Shown: positions 26,728-35,796, numbered from the stretch's first letter. The stretch is DNA of 64,000 nt from Paenibacillus sp. SY21-1 (GCF_005222705.1 NZ_STGF01000023.1:54399-118398), one strand, 5' to 3'. Made by a program: numbers and translations. Notes: a model not told the origin generated them from the sequence alone.

Positions 26728-27069
26728 ATGTCAAAAGCCACAATGTTTAGCGCGCTGGCCGAGCCAAACAGGTTAAATATGGTCGAACTGCTGCGTTCGG
26801 GACCGCTGACAGTAGGAGCTATCGCCGAGCAGCTTGAGCTAAATCAGCCTCAGACGTCCAAGCATTTGCGGGTGCTAAGCGATGCAGGGCTTGTGGAGGT
26901 TCAGCCGGCGGCGAATAAACGATTTTACAAGCTTCGTCCGCAGTCATTTCAGCAAATCAACGAATGGGCCGACTCGTTTCGCAGCATGTGGGAGCAGAAA
27001 TTCGACAATCTGGAAGCTTATTTGCAGCAGCTGCAAGAGCAGCTGGCGCAAGAGGACGAGGAGCAATAA
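26728..27069 (+). CDS. ArsR-family transcriptional regulator (SRPBCC-linked)
   Basis: The 113-residue protein has the winged helix of the ArsR family (A-L-A-E-P-N-R-L-N-M-V-E-L-L, then L-E-L-N-Q-P-Q-T-S-K-H-L-R-V-L as recognition helix) and a Gln/Glu-rich coiled C-terminus. It lacks the metal-binding cysteine pair of ArsR/SmtB, so it is not a classical metal sensor. This subtype is often followed by an SRPBCC gene, as here. GGAGAAGATGCATA precedes the ATG. Confidence 0.9.
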   Translation: MSKATMFSALAEPNRLNMVELLRSGPLTVGAIAEQLELNQPQTSKHLRVLSDAGLVEVQPAANKRFYKLRPQSFQQINEWADSFRSMWEQKFDNLEAYLQQLQEQLAQEDEEQ

Positions 27070-27171
27070 GCGGCAGAAGCTTTCCTGTCGGTCAGTAAGA
27101 GGTAGTAGAGAAAGCAAGCGCGCAGCATACTACACATAAGTCTGCCAGGCGGACAAGAATGGAGGATGGAC

Positions 27172-27666
27172 ATGGCTAAGCAACTGGTTATTACGCGCGA
27201 GCTTCACGCTCCCCGCGAATTGGTATTTAAAGTTTGGTCTGAGGTTGAGCATTTGAAAAAATGGTGGGGCCCGGTAGGACTAACCTTCGGTTATGCCAAG
27301 CTGGATTTCAGACCTGGCGGTTTGTTTCATTATCAGATGTCGATGCCGGACGGTACTGAAATGTGGGGCAGATTCGTGTTCGAGGAGATTGTGCCGAATG
27401 AAAAAATCGTATTCCATAATGCGTTCTCCGATAAGGAAGGAAATGCGGTGCGCGCGGCATTCAATGAGAATTTTCCGCTGGAGATCCGAAACGTGCTTAC
27501 CTTTGAAGAGCACGACGGCAAAACAATTCTAACCATTTCCGGGGGGCCGCTTCACGCGACCGAGGCGGAGCAGCAATTCTTCGAGAGTATGTTCGATTCG
27601 ATGAACGAAGGGTTTGGCGGTACCTTTGATCAGCTTGAAGCCTACTTGAAGAGCGTGAGCGGCTGA
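27172..27666 (+). CDS. SRPBCC/AHSA1-domain protein
   Basis: The 164-residue protein is a single AHSA1-type START-like domain: T-R-E-L-H-A-P-R-E-L-V-F-K-V-W, then W-W-G-P-V-G, F-R-P-G-G-L-F-H-Y, and a C-terminal helix W/F-D-Q-L-E-A-Y-L. It binds hydrophobic ligands in a cavity, but the ligand is unknown. The second ATG (27172) is used because GGAGG lies six bases before it. It follows the ArsR gene by about 100 bases; regulator and ligand-binding protein probably form a unit. A strong terminator follows. Confidence 0.88.
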   Translation: MAKQLVITRELHAPRELVFKVWSEVEHLKKWWGPVGLTFGYAKLDFRPGGLFHYQMSMPDGTEMWGRFVFEEIVPNEKIVFHNAFSDKEGNAVRAAFNENFPLEIRNVLTFEEHDGKTILTISGGPLHATEAEQQFFESMFDSMNEGFGGTFDQLEAYLKSVSG

Positions 27667-27739
27667 TAGCAGCCAGAGCCACGATTCTTCGAGCAAGGCG
27701 TGACAGCTGCAATCTAGGCCGCTAATATAGGTTGGAACA

Positions 27740-27775
27740 AACACCGCACTCCCGGCAGGGGAGTGCGGTGTTTGC
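27740..27775 (+). terminator. Strong terminator after the SRPBCC gene
   Basis: ACACCGCACTCCC and GGGAGTGCGGTGT form a 13-bp stem around a short loop, followed by T-rich sequence. It marks the left edge of the AT-rich island. Confidence 0.88.
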
Positions 27776-27993
27776 GTTGTTGTTTGGTTGGATGGCGCCT
27801 AATTGCAAGATGTAAAAGTATAAAGTAAACTGTAGTACAAGTCGACCTAACTCTAGTATTTCTTCCATTTTTTAATGCTTGATAGAAGAGTTATCCTGTA
27901 TTTAGTTGATAATAAGACATTAATTCGACGTGAGAAGACAAAATGATCCCCAACATCGTTGTGCTTGTTTTTGCATTCTAGGAGGAGTCAGAC

Positions 27994-29001
27994 TTGGAGT
28001 TTTTTATTGAAATGCTTGATGTGGCTTTTGGAGAATCTTATATTCTTAATTTTAAAAGGGATAATCGTATGGTGAGAATTTTAGTTGATGGCGGATCCGA
28101 AAAAAAAGTAAAGAATCTGGAGAACATTTTAGAAAAGATAAAGTCTTCCTCGTACACAGAGCAGCCATCAGAGGAAGCTTCTTATCCAAAACTTAATGGG
28201 ATCATTGTGACACATATTGATGATGATCATATAGGAGGAATCTTGAATCTTCTTAACCTCCAGGATGTTGAACGATATGTTGATCTGACGCAAGATTGTT
28301 TCATCCTTTTTAACGATTTTGTAGACCCGGCTACGATTACCTATAATCAAGGAGTTCAATTAAAGCAATTGATTGATAAACATCCTATGCTGTCTTTAGT
28401 ACGCAGCTACCGCAAGAATGAAAGGTTTAGAATCAATGGGTTTGAAGTATGTATTCAAAATCTTATTCATAATAACAACCCGCTTAAGCCGATTGCCCAT
28501 GAGAAAGACATTATATTTATAGATATCTTACTTCCAGAGAAAGCCACCCTCATTAAACTGATGAAAAAATGGTTTTTGGAAAAAGGAAATTCTAAATTGA
28601 AAAATGAGTCTTCGATCGTGTTCACTGTGGAATACAGAGAAAAAAGAGTTTTGTTGACGGGAGATCATTTTTTTTCGAAGATAATAGATCGTTTACATAG
28701 CTTGAAAGATAAGCATATTTCATTTGATTTAATTAAGCTTGCCCACCATGGGGCCAAACCGAATAACGAAAGAATAACTGACCTTATCGATCGAAATAGA
28801 TCATTTCAAGCCATGCTGCCACTTTACAAAAATACCAATTTCCACCCTAGTTATTCAACATTAAGCGAGATTTTAAAGTATGAGCAAAGTGTGATTTACG
28901 TTCCAAGTGAGCCACCCAATCGAGAACAGCTCGAAAGTCTTCAGAAGAATGGAAGTCCGGGAGCGCAGATTATATATGCAGATACCATACAAATACTCTA
29001 A
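27994..29001 (+). CDS. Metallo-beta-lactamase-fold hydrolase of a two-gene conflict-type locus
   Basis: The 335-residue protein begins at TTG, with GGAGGAGTCAGAC as ribosome binding site. It is a ComEC-like metallo-beta-lactamase domain: G-E-S-Y-I-L (14-18 region), V-D-G-G near 32, T-H-I-D-D-D-H-I-G-G at 73-82 (metal ligands H74, D76, D78, H79), L-T-G-D-H at 221-225 and L-A-H-H-G at 249-253. There are no membrane segments. ComEC-type domains act on nucleic acids or nucleotides. It is separated by 20 bases from the protease-GTPase gene. Base composition is visibly more AT-rich than its chromosomal neighbours. In Avs1 defence loci an MBL protein precedes a trypsin-like protease in the same way, which is the closest known context. 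Confidence 0.85.
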   Translation: MEFFIEMLDVAFGESYILNFKRDNRMVRILVDGGSEKKVKNLENILEKIKSSSYTEQPSEEASYPKLNGIIVTHIDDDHIGGILNLLNLQDVERYVDLTQDCFILFNDFVDPATITYNQGVQLKQLIDKHPMLSLVRSYRKNERFRINGFEVCIQNLIHNNNPLKPIAHEKDIIFIDILLPEKATLIKLMKKWFLEKGNSKLKNESSIVFTVEYREKRVLLTGDHFFSKIIDRLHSLKDKHISFDLIKLAHHGAKPNNERITDLIDRNRSFQAMLPLYKNTNFHPSYSTLSEILKYEQSVIYVPSEPPNREQLESLQKNGSPGAQIIYADTIQIL

Positions 29002-29021
29002 CAGGGAGAGGAAGAGCAGTT

Positions 29022-32000
29022 ATGTTGGCTAGCATAGTAAGGGTATCGACATTTAGCAATGCATCGACAGGCATAATGCTACCTTGTAATTACGAGGAGT
29101 CATCCGAGTTTGCCTTTTATCTTGTAATGGCTCCGTTACATTTGATGGAATTAGATGTGTTAAACAACGAAGAGCTTAGAAATGCTGTAATGAGAAACAC
29201 AAAGGACTACTTGAGGGTAGATATTAGCGATGCTAATCAATGCGCCATCGAGTATAGCGTGCGTGATGTATTTATTGGCGCCTCGAAATCAAAAGAAGAT
29301 GATGTGTTTGCGTTATTGATTCGGGTTGAAAAAAATAGGTTGATGTTCAATCAAAAGGTATCCTTTGCAACTCCTCTCCCCCATCAAAAAATTGAAACGA
29401 TTGGTTTCCCAGGCATTATCAGTGCAGAGATACAGGATAAATTAAAGCTCAATGGTGAAATTGACTTTGGTTCATCCAGTGCTTCTTCCGTTATGTCTTA
29501 TAGAATTACAGATAATTATCATCATTATTCTGATCTTAAAGATCATCAGATATTAGGTGGACTATCAGGGGCGCCTGTGTTTTTAAACGGACATACTTTA
29601 ATCGGAATGAACCAGTCAATTCCTTATTTCTCTAATGAGGGCAATCCGTTTAAAATTATTTATTTCATAACATTAAAGCATATCATGGATTATTTGCGAG
29701 AGTCGGGGTGTATCCTATATGAGCATATGTATGAACACGCAAATGAAGCCTTAAAGATTAAGTGGATTAAAAATAAGGACCAAGCGGAAGAGAATATGCG
29801 AGTTTTGGTCATCGGGGGAAGCGGAGCAGGAAAATCCACATTCATTAAATCGTTTGCGTTACATAAGGATTTTATCCAATCATCAGGCGATGGACAAACG
29901 ACGAGAACTGAAGTCGAATATAATCTTAAACGATATGAAGAAAATCCAACAGCTGAGGTTTCATTCCTCAATAAAGATAATTTTTGTGAAAAAAGGCTGG
30001 AGGACATCTGGTTGGATGTCATTTCCTTTATATTTATTAATCGTTATGGGTTTAAAGAACTTGATCTATATGAAGACCGTTTCATTTATATGAAAGAGAT
30101 AACAAATAAACTGCTTATGATAAAGGATAGAAAAAGTAATGATGACATTCGCGAGACAGAAATTGATACGTACATAAACGATATATTAAATATTACTCTT
30201 CCATTATTGAGCGGTCGGGAGGAAATCGATAATAAAGAATTGTTCGAACGATATGAGACGATTCTAGATAAGTTTTCTGAACGGCACAATCCTATCACTT
30301 GCATGAAGATTTTTGACAATGACTTTTTGGAGGATTTGGAATTTGAATTAATCAGAAAAAATGGACTTAAGATGAATGATTACGATGTGGGTGTATATGG
30401 TGCGTTAAACGAAAGAATTAAAAATATAATAGTGACAGTAGCAGAAGAAAAGAACGATGAAATAACAACAGAGAAAATAAGAGGAGAAATAAAAGATGAA
30501 ATCGTAAGACGAATTTTCGATTGTTCCTATCAAAAGGATGAAATAAAGGATTCAAAAAATGACAAAAACAATTTATATAAACAATTGGAGAAAATACTCT
30601 TTGAAAAAAAAGGTTTTTTTTCGATAGATGAGTTTGATTTTTTGTTTCAACATGGTGATGCAACAAGCAAGAAGCTGCGGGAGATAACTTTTAATCAAGA
30701 GCTGGAAGCAGGAGAATTTAATAAGGAAGAGTTCCCGGATATTGCATCCTTTAATGAGTTTATTGAACGAATTACGGATAGCATTGTAGCATCGGATGCC
30801 GCTCAGAAAGATCATGTTGCAAGTGTGAAAAAGATAGAAGATCTAATTCGTAATTTTTTCGCACGTATTCATTACTATGTGATGAAAAAGCTGAGGCAAT
30901 TAGGTATTAAGATTTTTGCTTTGGAAACTTTGACTACAGAAACAGAAGAATTATTGTCTAAATGTCTAAAAGCGGTCACCGTTTCCTTAAAGGATGACGC
31001 TGGGAAGATTATGTTTAGAACAGATTCACTAACTGCAATGGTTAAGAAGGTTTTGATTAAAGATTCCTTCTCGAACGATTTTGCGATGCTCTTAGATGAT
31101 TTGAATATCAACTCGCTTACATTTGTAGATACACACGGACTGGATCATATTGAACAGGGAGTAAGTAAAAAACGACTGTTAAGAACGTTTTTTGGAAAGC
31201 AAAAAGAGATAAGAGAAGATATTTTGGGAAAAGCTACGAAGGGCATTGATGCTGTATTCTACTTGAAAAAATTAGACTCTGGGCGACCTACAGAATTAGA
31301 CTACATTATACCTTTAATTTATGAAGTAGAGCCGCAGGTTGCATTGTTTTGCATATTTACTGGAATTGATATCTTTAATGTTGGCAATTCAGATTTTAGC
31401 GATTCATGGAGAAGCGGCGATATGGCTGCCCCCAAAGCAGTACAGTATCTTTTCTCATCGAATTTCAAAGATGCCTTGGACAAAAAATTAGCGTTCAGTA
31501 AACAAAAAAAGGAAATCATCTATCGATTAATTGGAGAGAAGGTAGGCGGTTTTTGCGGTACGGGTGACCCAAGGTATAGAGAAATCAATAAAGCTGGCAT
31601 CCGAAAAATACTTATCTCAACAATTATTAAAGAGAAAAATAGTGTAGACATCATTTCCGAAAAATTACTGAATCAATTAGGCAATAAAGAGAGTTCGGAT
31701 TATAAGGTGATACACACAGAAGTTAAAAGCTTGCTGCTGTTATTTTTTGATAAAGCCACCATTACAAATTGGGGAGATTATCATCATATGACAGCTATAT
31801 ACAATGCTTTAAGAACCAATAGAGAGGCAGCGGGACCTCAGCTTGGCTTGAATCGAACGTCTCTGCACAGATGGGATTATATATTCCGCATATCTTATGA
31901 TAAAATTTTTTCGAACACACGATATACAAAAAAGTTGATACAACTTGTCGTGGGACATTCGGATAAAGTAGAGTCTGCTCTGACTGATCTGAGAGAACAT

Positions 32001-32441
32001 TTCTTAGGCACGAGTGTGGAGATTTATACTCTAGACAACACGGTAGATTTAGAAAAAAAGGATTCCTTTAAACAACTGCTTGTCAATTTATATGACGGTG
32101 AGAGCAGAAATCCTTTTGATGTGAATTCCACGATAAAGCTTGGAAAGAATGTATACAATTCAAGAATTTATTTGAACGATGTAATGAATTTCAATCGATT
32201 AGTAAGAAAAGAAGACAAGCTGGACGATTTCGCAGACTTATATATTTGCAAGCTGAGAGAGTTACTAATGGAAGATCGAAAAATGAGTATCAGAAACGTG
32301 CTGAAGTATGGCATAGGTGTTCGCAGCGGCATATTATCAGCCTACGAAGAGCTTAAACGTATTTTTTACGCTACTGATCGTTCAAATGAAACCATTACAG
32401 CAATTTTTGAAGATATTGTAGATGAAGTATTAAAAGCTTAA
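29022..32441 (+). CDS. Fused trypsin-like protease and P-loop GTPase, 1139 residues
   Basis: Residues about 1-235 form a chymotrypsin-like protease domain: M-A-P-L-H with H40, E-D-D-V-F-A-L-L with D93 or D94, and G-G-L-S-G-A-P with S182 make a plausible triad. Residues 260-273 (R-V-L-V-I-G-G-S-G-A-G-K-S-T) are a Walker A/G1 loop, Q-T-T-R-T at about 292-296 resembles G2, F-V-D-T-H-G-L at 701-707 is a G3/Walker B motif, and F-T-G-I-D at 779-783 may be G4. About 400 mainly helical, charged residues lie between G2 and G3. The C-terminal 350 residues are helical with no known domain. No signal peptide. GGGAGAGGAAGAGCAGTT precedes the ATG. A defence sensor-effector role is inferred. Confidence 0.8.
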   Translation: MLASIVRVSTFSNASTGIMLPCNYEESSEFAFYLVMAPLHLMELDVLNNEELRNAVMRNTKDYLRVDISDANQCAIEYSVRDVFIGASKSKEDDVFALLIRVEKNRLMFNQKVSFATPLPHQKIETIGFPGIISAEIQDKLKLNGEIDFGSSSASSVMSYRITDNYHHYSDLKDHQILGGLSGAPVFLNGHTLIGMNQSIPYFSNEGNPFKIIYFITLKHIMDYLRESGCILYEHMYEHANEALKIKWIKNKDQAEENMRVLVIGGSGAGKSTFIKSFALHKDFIQSSGDGQTTRTEVEYNLKRYEENPTAEVSFLNKDNFCEKRLEDIWLDVISFIFINRYGFKELDLYEDRFIYMKEITNKLLMIKDRKSNDDIRETEIDTYINDILNITLPLLSGREEIDNKELFERYETILDKFSERHNPITCMKIFDNDFLEDLEFELIRKNGLKMNDYDVGVYGALNERIKNIIVTVAEEKNDEITTEKIRGEIKDEIVRRIFDCSYQKDEIKDSKNDKNNLYKQLEKILFEKKGFFSIDEFDFLFQHGDATSKKLREITFNQELEAGEFNKEEFPDIASFNEFIERITDSIVASDAAQKDHVASVKKIEDLIRNFFARIHYYVMKKLRQLGIKIFALETLTTETEELLSKCLKAVTVSLKDDAGKIMFRTDSLTAMVKKVLIKDSFSNDFAMLLDDLNINSLTFVDTHGLDHIEQGVSKKRLLRTFFGKQKEIREDILGKATKGIDAVFYLKKLDSGRPTELDYIIPLIYEVEPQVALFCIFTGIDIFNVGNSDFSDSWRSGDMAAPKAVQYLFSSNFKDALDKKLAFSKQKKEIIYRLIGEKVGGFCGTGDPRYREINKAGIRKILISTIIKEKNSVDIISEKLLNQLGNKESSDYKVIHTEVKSLLLLFFDKATITNWGDYHHMTAIYNALRTNREAAGPQLGLNRTSLHRWDYIFRISYDKIFSNTRYTKKLIQLVVGHSDKVESALTDLREHFLGTSVEIYTLDNTVDLEKKDSFKQLLVNLYDGESRNPFDVNSTIKLGKNVYNSRIYLNDVMNFNRLVRKEDKLDDFADLYICKLRELLMEDRKMSIRNVLKYGIGVRSGILSAYEELKRIFYATDRSNETITAIFEDIVDEVLKA

Positions 32442-32488
32442 TAAGGTGTTTAAAAGTATTCCAATTAACCGTGTATGTGGTGGGGTAA

Positions 32489-32629
32489 ATGTTGACGATG
32501 AGATGGGGGCAAGGGCAGAGCGCTGTTGTTGGACATTATTCAAGACGCGCCAGTGAATTAAAGTTTGCTGCGTATACGCAAGGACCTTGGACAAGCTTTG
32601 ACCGTATAAAAAAAGGAGAGGCTGAATAA
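32489..32629 (+). CDS. Doubtful 46-residue reading frame after the island
   Basis: An ATG preceded closely by GGTGGGG opens a frame that runs into the terminator at 32608, ending G-P-W-T-S-F-D-R-I-K-K-G-E-A-E. No family is recognised. It may be the tail of an older chromosomal gene cut by the island, or chance. Otherwise 32442-32607 holds nothing I can name. Confidence 0.2.
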   Translation: MLTMRWGQGQSAVVGHYSRRASELKFAAYTQGPWTSFDRIKKGEAE

Positions 32630-32650
32630 GAATCGGCCTCTCCTTTTTTT
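32608..32650. terminator. Bidirectional terminator at the right edge of the island
   Basis: AAAAAGGAGAGGC and GCCTCTCCTTTTT pair around a 13-base loop, with A on one side and T on the other. Confidence 0.85.
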
Positions 32651-32752
32651 GATGTTTCTCGCTTCCCCGCGAGCAGGTAACTCTACACTTTTCTCCATGT
32701 CCTCAGCACGCCAAATCTCGCATGATCAACGTACAGCTTGGAGTGCTGCTGC

Positions 32753-33997
32753 CTATAAGCTGGCGGTATGGTCGCGCTTCGTTTTCTCGCGTTTTCCGAG
32801 CCAGATCCAGGAGCGAAGCAGCTTCTCCGCGGGACCGCTGCGGAACTTGCGCAGGTAGAGCCCGCTTGCCCAGGCCTGCACCATAAAGAAGGCGATGGCG
32901 GCCAAACATCCTATCGTCGTTCCGAGCTTTCCGAATAGTCCAAGGCCATAGCCGTAAAAGAGAAATACGCCAAAAAAGGTTTGCAGCAAATAATTGGACA
33001 TGGACAATCGTCCGACACTAATCAGCCGCTCGCGCACTCCGGATAAACGTCCCGACTGCTGTCCGAAAAATAACGCAAATGCAAACACATAACCTAGAGC
33101 CAGCACGGTTCCTCCCAAAACCTCCAATCCCCCGCTAAAGGTATACTCCGGTTGAACAACTGCGAATGCCTTCAGTGCCAAGCCGAGTGGAATGAGGGTC
33201 GCAGCGAACTTCTTGTAGAGTCCGCGTTCTTCCGCAGGCCGATGAAACAGCCTAAGCCGAGCAGCAGCCATTCCGAACATAAACATAGACGAGATAAGAA
33301 TAGGAATAAGCAGCCAAGAAAAAGCAAAAAATATCTGTCCAAAAGGCTCCGGACCAAACTGCAGCCGCAGGCTTTGAATATCGGCATACGAGCCCTGCTG
33401 GTAAGTTTCCATCGATGTCCGCGCGAATTCAGTCCAAGTGTCGTTAAGGAACCCCATACCGGTCGTTGTGCCAAAGGAAAGCAGGCTGAATAAGAGCAGT
33501 ACGCACACCCCGGAAATAATCAGCGCTTTAGGCTTCACCCGTAAAAAAGCGAGGAGCAGGAAGCCGGCTAAACCGTAAGTAGCCAATATATCCCCTTCCC
33601 ACAGCAAAAAGAAATGCAGCAATCCTGCCGCAAGCAGGAACAGGAAACGCCTGATCAGAAAAGGGTAAGGAGATAGTCCGCGCTGCTCCAGTCCCTCGGT
33701 CATTTTAATTGTGCCAAAGCCATAAAGAAACGCAAAAATCGGAGCAAAGCTGCCGACTACAACGATTTGAAGCGCTGAATAAACAAATTGATCGATACCC
33801 GAAAGCTCAAAAAACGAAATAAATCTGTACTCCCAGATGCTGTATTGGAAAGCCAGCATATTGGCGAGCAAAATTCCGAGCAGCCCAAGACCTCTGATGC
33901 CGTCAATACCCGTTAAACGCGTTGAATGACTGTTAATGATGAACACCTCTTTAGCTGAAATGAAAATCTGTTTTCTACTATTATAGAAGCAAAGCAT
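32753..33997 (-). CDS. DUF418 multi-pass membrane protein
   Basis: The protein (up to 414 residues) has about nine hydrophobic segments. It begins its conserved part with S-T-R-L-T-G-I-D-G-I-R-G-L-G-L-L-G-I-L-L-A-N-M, typical of DUF418 proteins, and carries the DUF418 C-terminal block S-V-G-R-L-S-M-S-N-Y-L-L-Q-T. The family has no settled function; acyl transfer or transport has been suggested for relatives. The start is uncertain: the first ATG has no ribosome binding site, while AAAGAGG at about 33947-33953 points to a start some 18-20 codons in, perhaps a rare ATT at 33937. A TetR remnant lies next to it on the other strand. Confidence 0.82.
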   Translation of the reverse strand: MLCFYNSRKQIFISAKEVFIINSHSTRLTGIDGIRGLGLLGILLANMLAFQYSIWEYRFISFFELSGIDQFVYSALQIVVVGSFAPIFAFLYGFGTIKMTEGLEQRGLSPYPFLIRRFLFLLAAGLLHFFLLWEGDILATYGLAGFLLLAFLRVKPKALIISGVCVLLLFSLLSFGTTTGMGFLNDTWTEFARTSMETYQQGSYADIQSLRLQFGPEPFGQIFFAFSWLLIPILISSMFMFGMAAARLRLFHRPAEERGLYKKFAATLIPLGLALKAFAVVQPEYTFSGGLEVLGGTVLALGYVFAFALFFGQQSGRLSGVRERLISVGRLSMSNYLLQTFFGVFLFYGYGLGLFGKLGTTIGCLAAIAFFMVQAWASGLYLRKFRSGPAEKLLRSWIWLGKREKTKRDHTASL

Positions 33998-34036
33998 AGT
34001 TTAGTAGCGCATGGTTGATTATACCAGAATTTTGAA

Positions 34037-34282
34037 TTGGAGCGAACTAACAATTTCGCTACAGGGGCCATTTTTCATTATGTGCAGAGCAAGGATGAGA
34101 TTTTTGCATGGGTATTGCAGAAGCAGCTAGACCTATATGTTACAGAAGAGGTAGAGAAAAATGCGGTCAGCAGCTTTGATGGTCCGATGCAGGCCATCGC
34201 CGTCCATTTGCAGGGCTTGGAGGATAGCGAGGAGATAACGAACAAGGATTTTACCCATTTGCTGGGGAAGGAGCTCTTTTGA
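34037..34282 (+). pseudogene. TetR-family regulator remnant
   Basis: The readable part, N-F-A-T-G-A-I-F-H-Y-V-Q-S-K-D-E-I-F, corresponds to the recognition helix and following turn of TetR regulators (usual form K-G-x-I-Y-x-Y-F-x-S-K-E-x-L). The first half of the DNA-binding domain is missing upstream, and the frame stops about 60 residues later, far short of the usual 190. It is divergent from the DUF418 gene, the normal place for its regulator. I read it as a decayed gene. From 34283 to 34425 there is only a TATAAT (34382-34387) and a GC-rich stretch. Confidence 0.7.
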
Positions 34283-34425
34283 TGAGACCCCCAGGCTCAC
34301 ATAAAATCCCCGGGGAATTCGCCCCCGGCGCCATTACGGGGTTTCTCGCAAAAACGAGTCGATCGGTATCTGGAAAAATAGTATAATAAAGAGCATGGAT
34401 TGAAACCCTGACAAGAGGTGTGCAA

Positions 34426-35796
34426 ATGAGCAAAAAGTTGAAGCTTCAGGAGGTTCTTCAGAGCCTTTCCAAGGAAGAATTGATCGATATAATTGAAGAG
34501 GCGGCAAGAGACGACAAGGTGCTCGAACGGCGGATTATCGTTGCCTATGGCGGCTATGAAGGGCAGCAGGAGCTGCACCAGTTCAAGAAGCTGCTGCAGG
34601 CCATCGTGAAACAATATCAGGGACGTCACGGGTTTATTGAATATCGGCAGGTGGGAGGCTTTAGCAATGAGCTGCTCCTATTATTGAATAAAGCTGCAGC
34701 GACAACAAATGTGCTGGCTGCCCAGACTATGACGATGCTGATTCTTGAAGAAGCGGTTGAAGCCTTTCAGTACGCGGATGATTCCAATGGCGAAGTCGGA
34801 GCAGTCGTTCAGGAAGCGATTCATGCGCTCGGAGACTTGACCGAACGTCGCGAAAGCCTGTCTATCGCAGCACAGTATGCCATGTTCGATAAGCTAATGG
34901 TTATGTGCGCGAGCAAGGTGTTTGACGATTGGGACGAATTCAGGCTGGAGCTGCTAACCATTAGCGCAAGGTTCTGCGGCGATCAGGTGCTGCGGGAGAA
35001 GCTGAACGCGGAGCTTTTGAAATGGGCGTCGGTATGGAAGAAGGGCGATTACAGCAGTTACGCTTACGAGCACGTTCTTCGCCTTCAGTATGAGGTAATT
35101 GGAAGGTATGAATCAGAGGAAGCGGCTGAACGGATGCTGCAATCGCATCTTCGCCTTCCGATTTTTAGAGAGATCGCGATTGCCCAAGCATTCGAGCAGA
35201 AGCGCTACGATTACGCTTTGCAGCTTGCTTCCGACGGAGAACGCAAAGATCGAAAGCTGCCAGGACTCGTTACGAAGTGGAAAACGCTCAGATATGAGGC
35301 CTACCGAAACCTGTCCATGGCGCGGGAGCAAAGGCAGTTGGCCAGGGAGCTGCTTTTGGAGGGAGATTTTAATTACTACCATGAGCTGAAGGCTCTGACT
35401 CAAGAAGATAGGCAAGTGGTTTACCGGGAGCTTAAAGAAGAGCTCAGGCATAGCCGAGATTGTACCAAAGCGCGTCTGTATGTGAAGCTTATTTTGGAAG
35501 AGGACGATATGGAGGCCTTGCTGGAGCATACGCGCAGCCATGTCAGTGAAATTGAGGAGCACGCGGCCAAGCTGGCGAGAATGTACAAGCCGGAGGTGCT
35601 TGAAATCTACCATTCACACATTCTAAAACAGGCTTCCTTGACCTCCAACCGCAAGGAGTATAAAAAGGTAACAAACTTGATAAAAGCATTTAAGGCATAT
35701 GCAGGGCAGGAAGGCATGGAGAGGGTTGTGAACGAGCTTAGCGGGCGCTATAGCAGCAGACCCGCCTTTTTGGACGAGCTCGGCAAGCTCAAATGA
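34426..35796 (+). CDS. All-helical repeat protein of unknown function, 456 residues
   Basis: The product starts M-S-K-K-L-K-L-Q-E-V-L-Q-S-L-S-K-E-E-L; the ATG at 34426 follows AGAGGTGTGCAA. Throughout it is built of charged amphipathic helices resembling TPR- or SWIM-associated solenoids (for example A-Q-A-F-E-Q-K-R-Y-D-Y-A-L-Q-L-A-S-D-G). There are no cysteine clusters, signal peptide or catalytic motif. The stop overlaps the next start as ATGA, so it is coupled to a YgjP-type metalloprotease and probably acts with it, perhaps as a substrate-presenting scaffold. That partnership is inferred from overlap only. Confidence 0.7.
   Translation: MSKKLKLQEVLQSLSKEELIDIIEEAARDDKVLERRIIVAYGGYEGQQELHQFKKLLQAIVKQYQGRHGFIEYRQVGGFSNELLLLLNKAAATTNVLAAQTMTMLILEEAVEAFQYADDSNGEVGAVVQEAIHALGDLTERRESLSIAAQYAMFDKLMVMCASKVFDDWDEFRLELLTISARFCGDQVLREKLNAELLKWASVWKKGDYSSYAYEHVLRLQYEVIGRYESEEAAERMLQSHLRLPIFREIAIAQAFEQKRYDYALQLASDGERKDRKLPGLVTKWKTLRYEAYRNLSMAREQRQLARELLLEGDFNYYHELKALTQEDRQVVYRELKEELRHSRDCTKARLYVKLILEEDDMEALLEHTRSHVSEIEEHAAKLARMYKPEVLEIYHSHILKQASLTSNRKEYKKVTNLIKAFKAYAGQEGMERVVNELSGRYSSRPAFLDELGKLK

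Noticed and set aside
26435..26728. 97-residue frame before the ArsR gene
   Set aside because: It crosses the dyad element and the ArsR promoter region, has no recognisable family pattern and no strong ribosome binding site.
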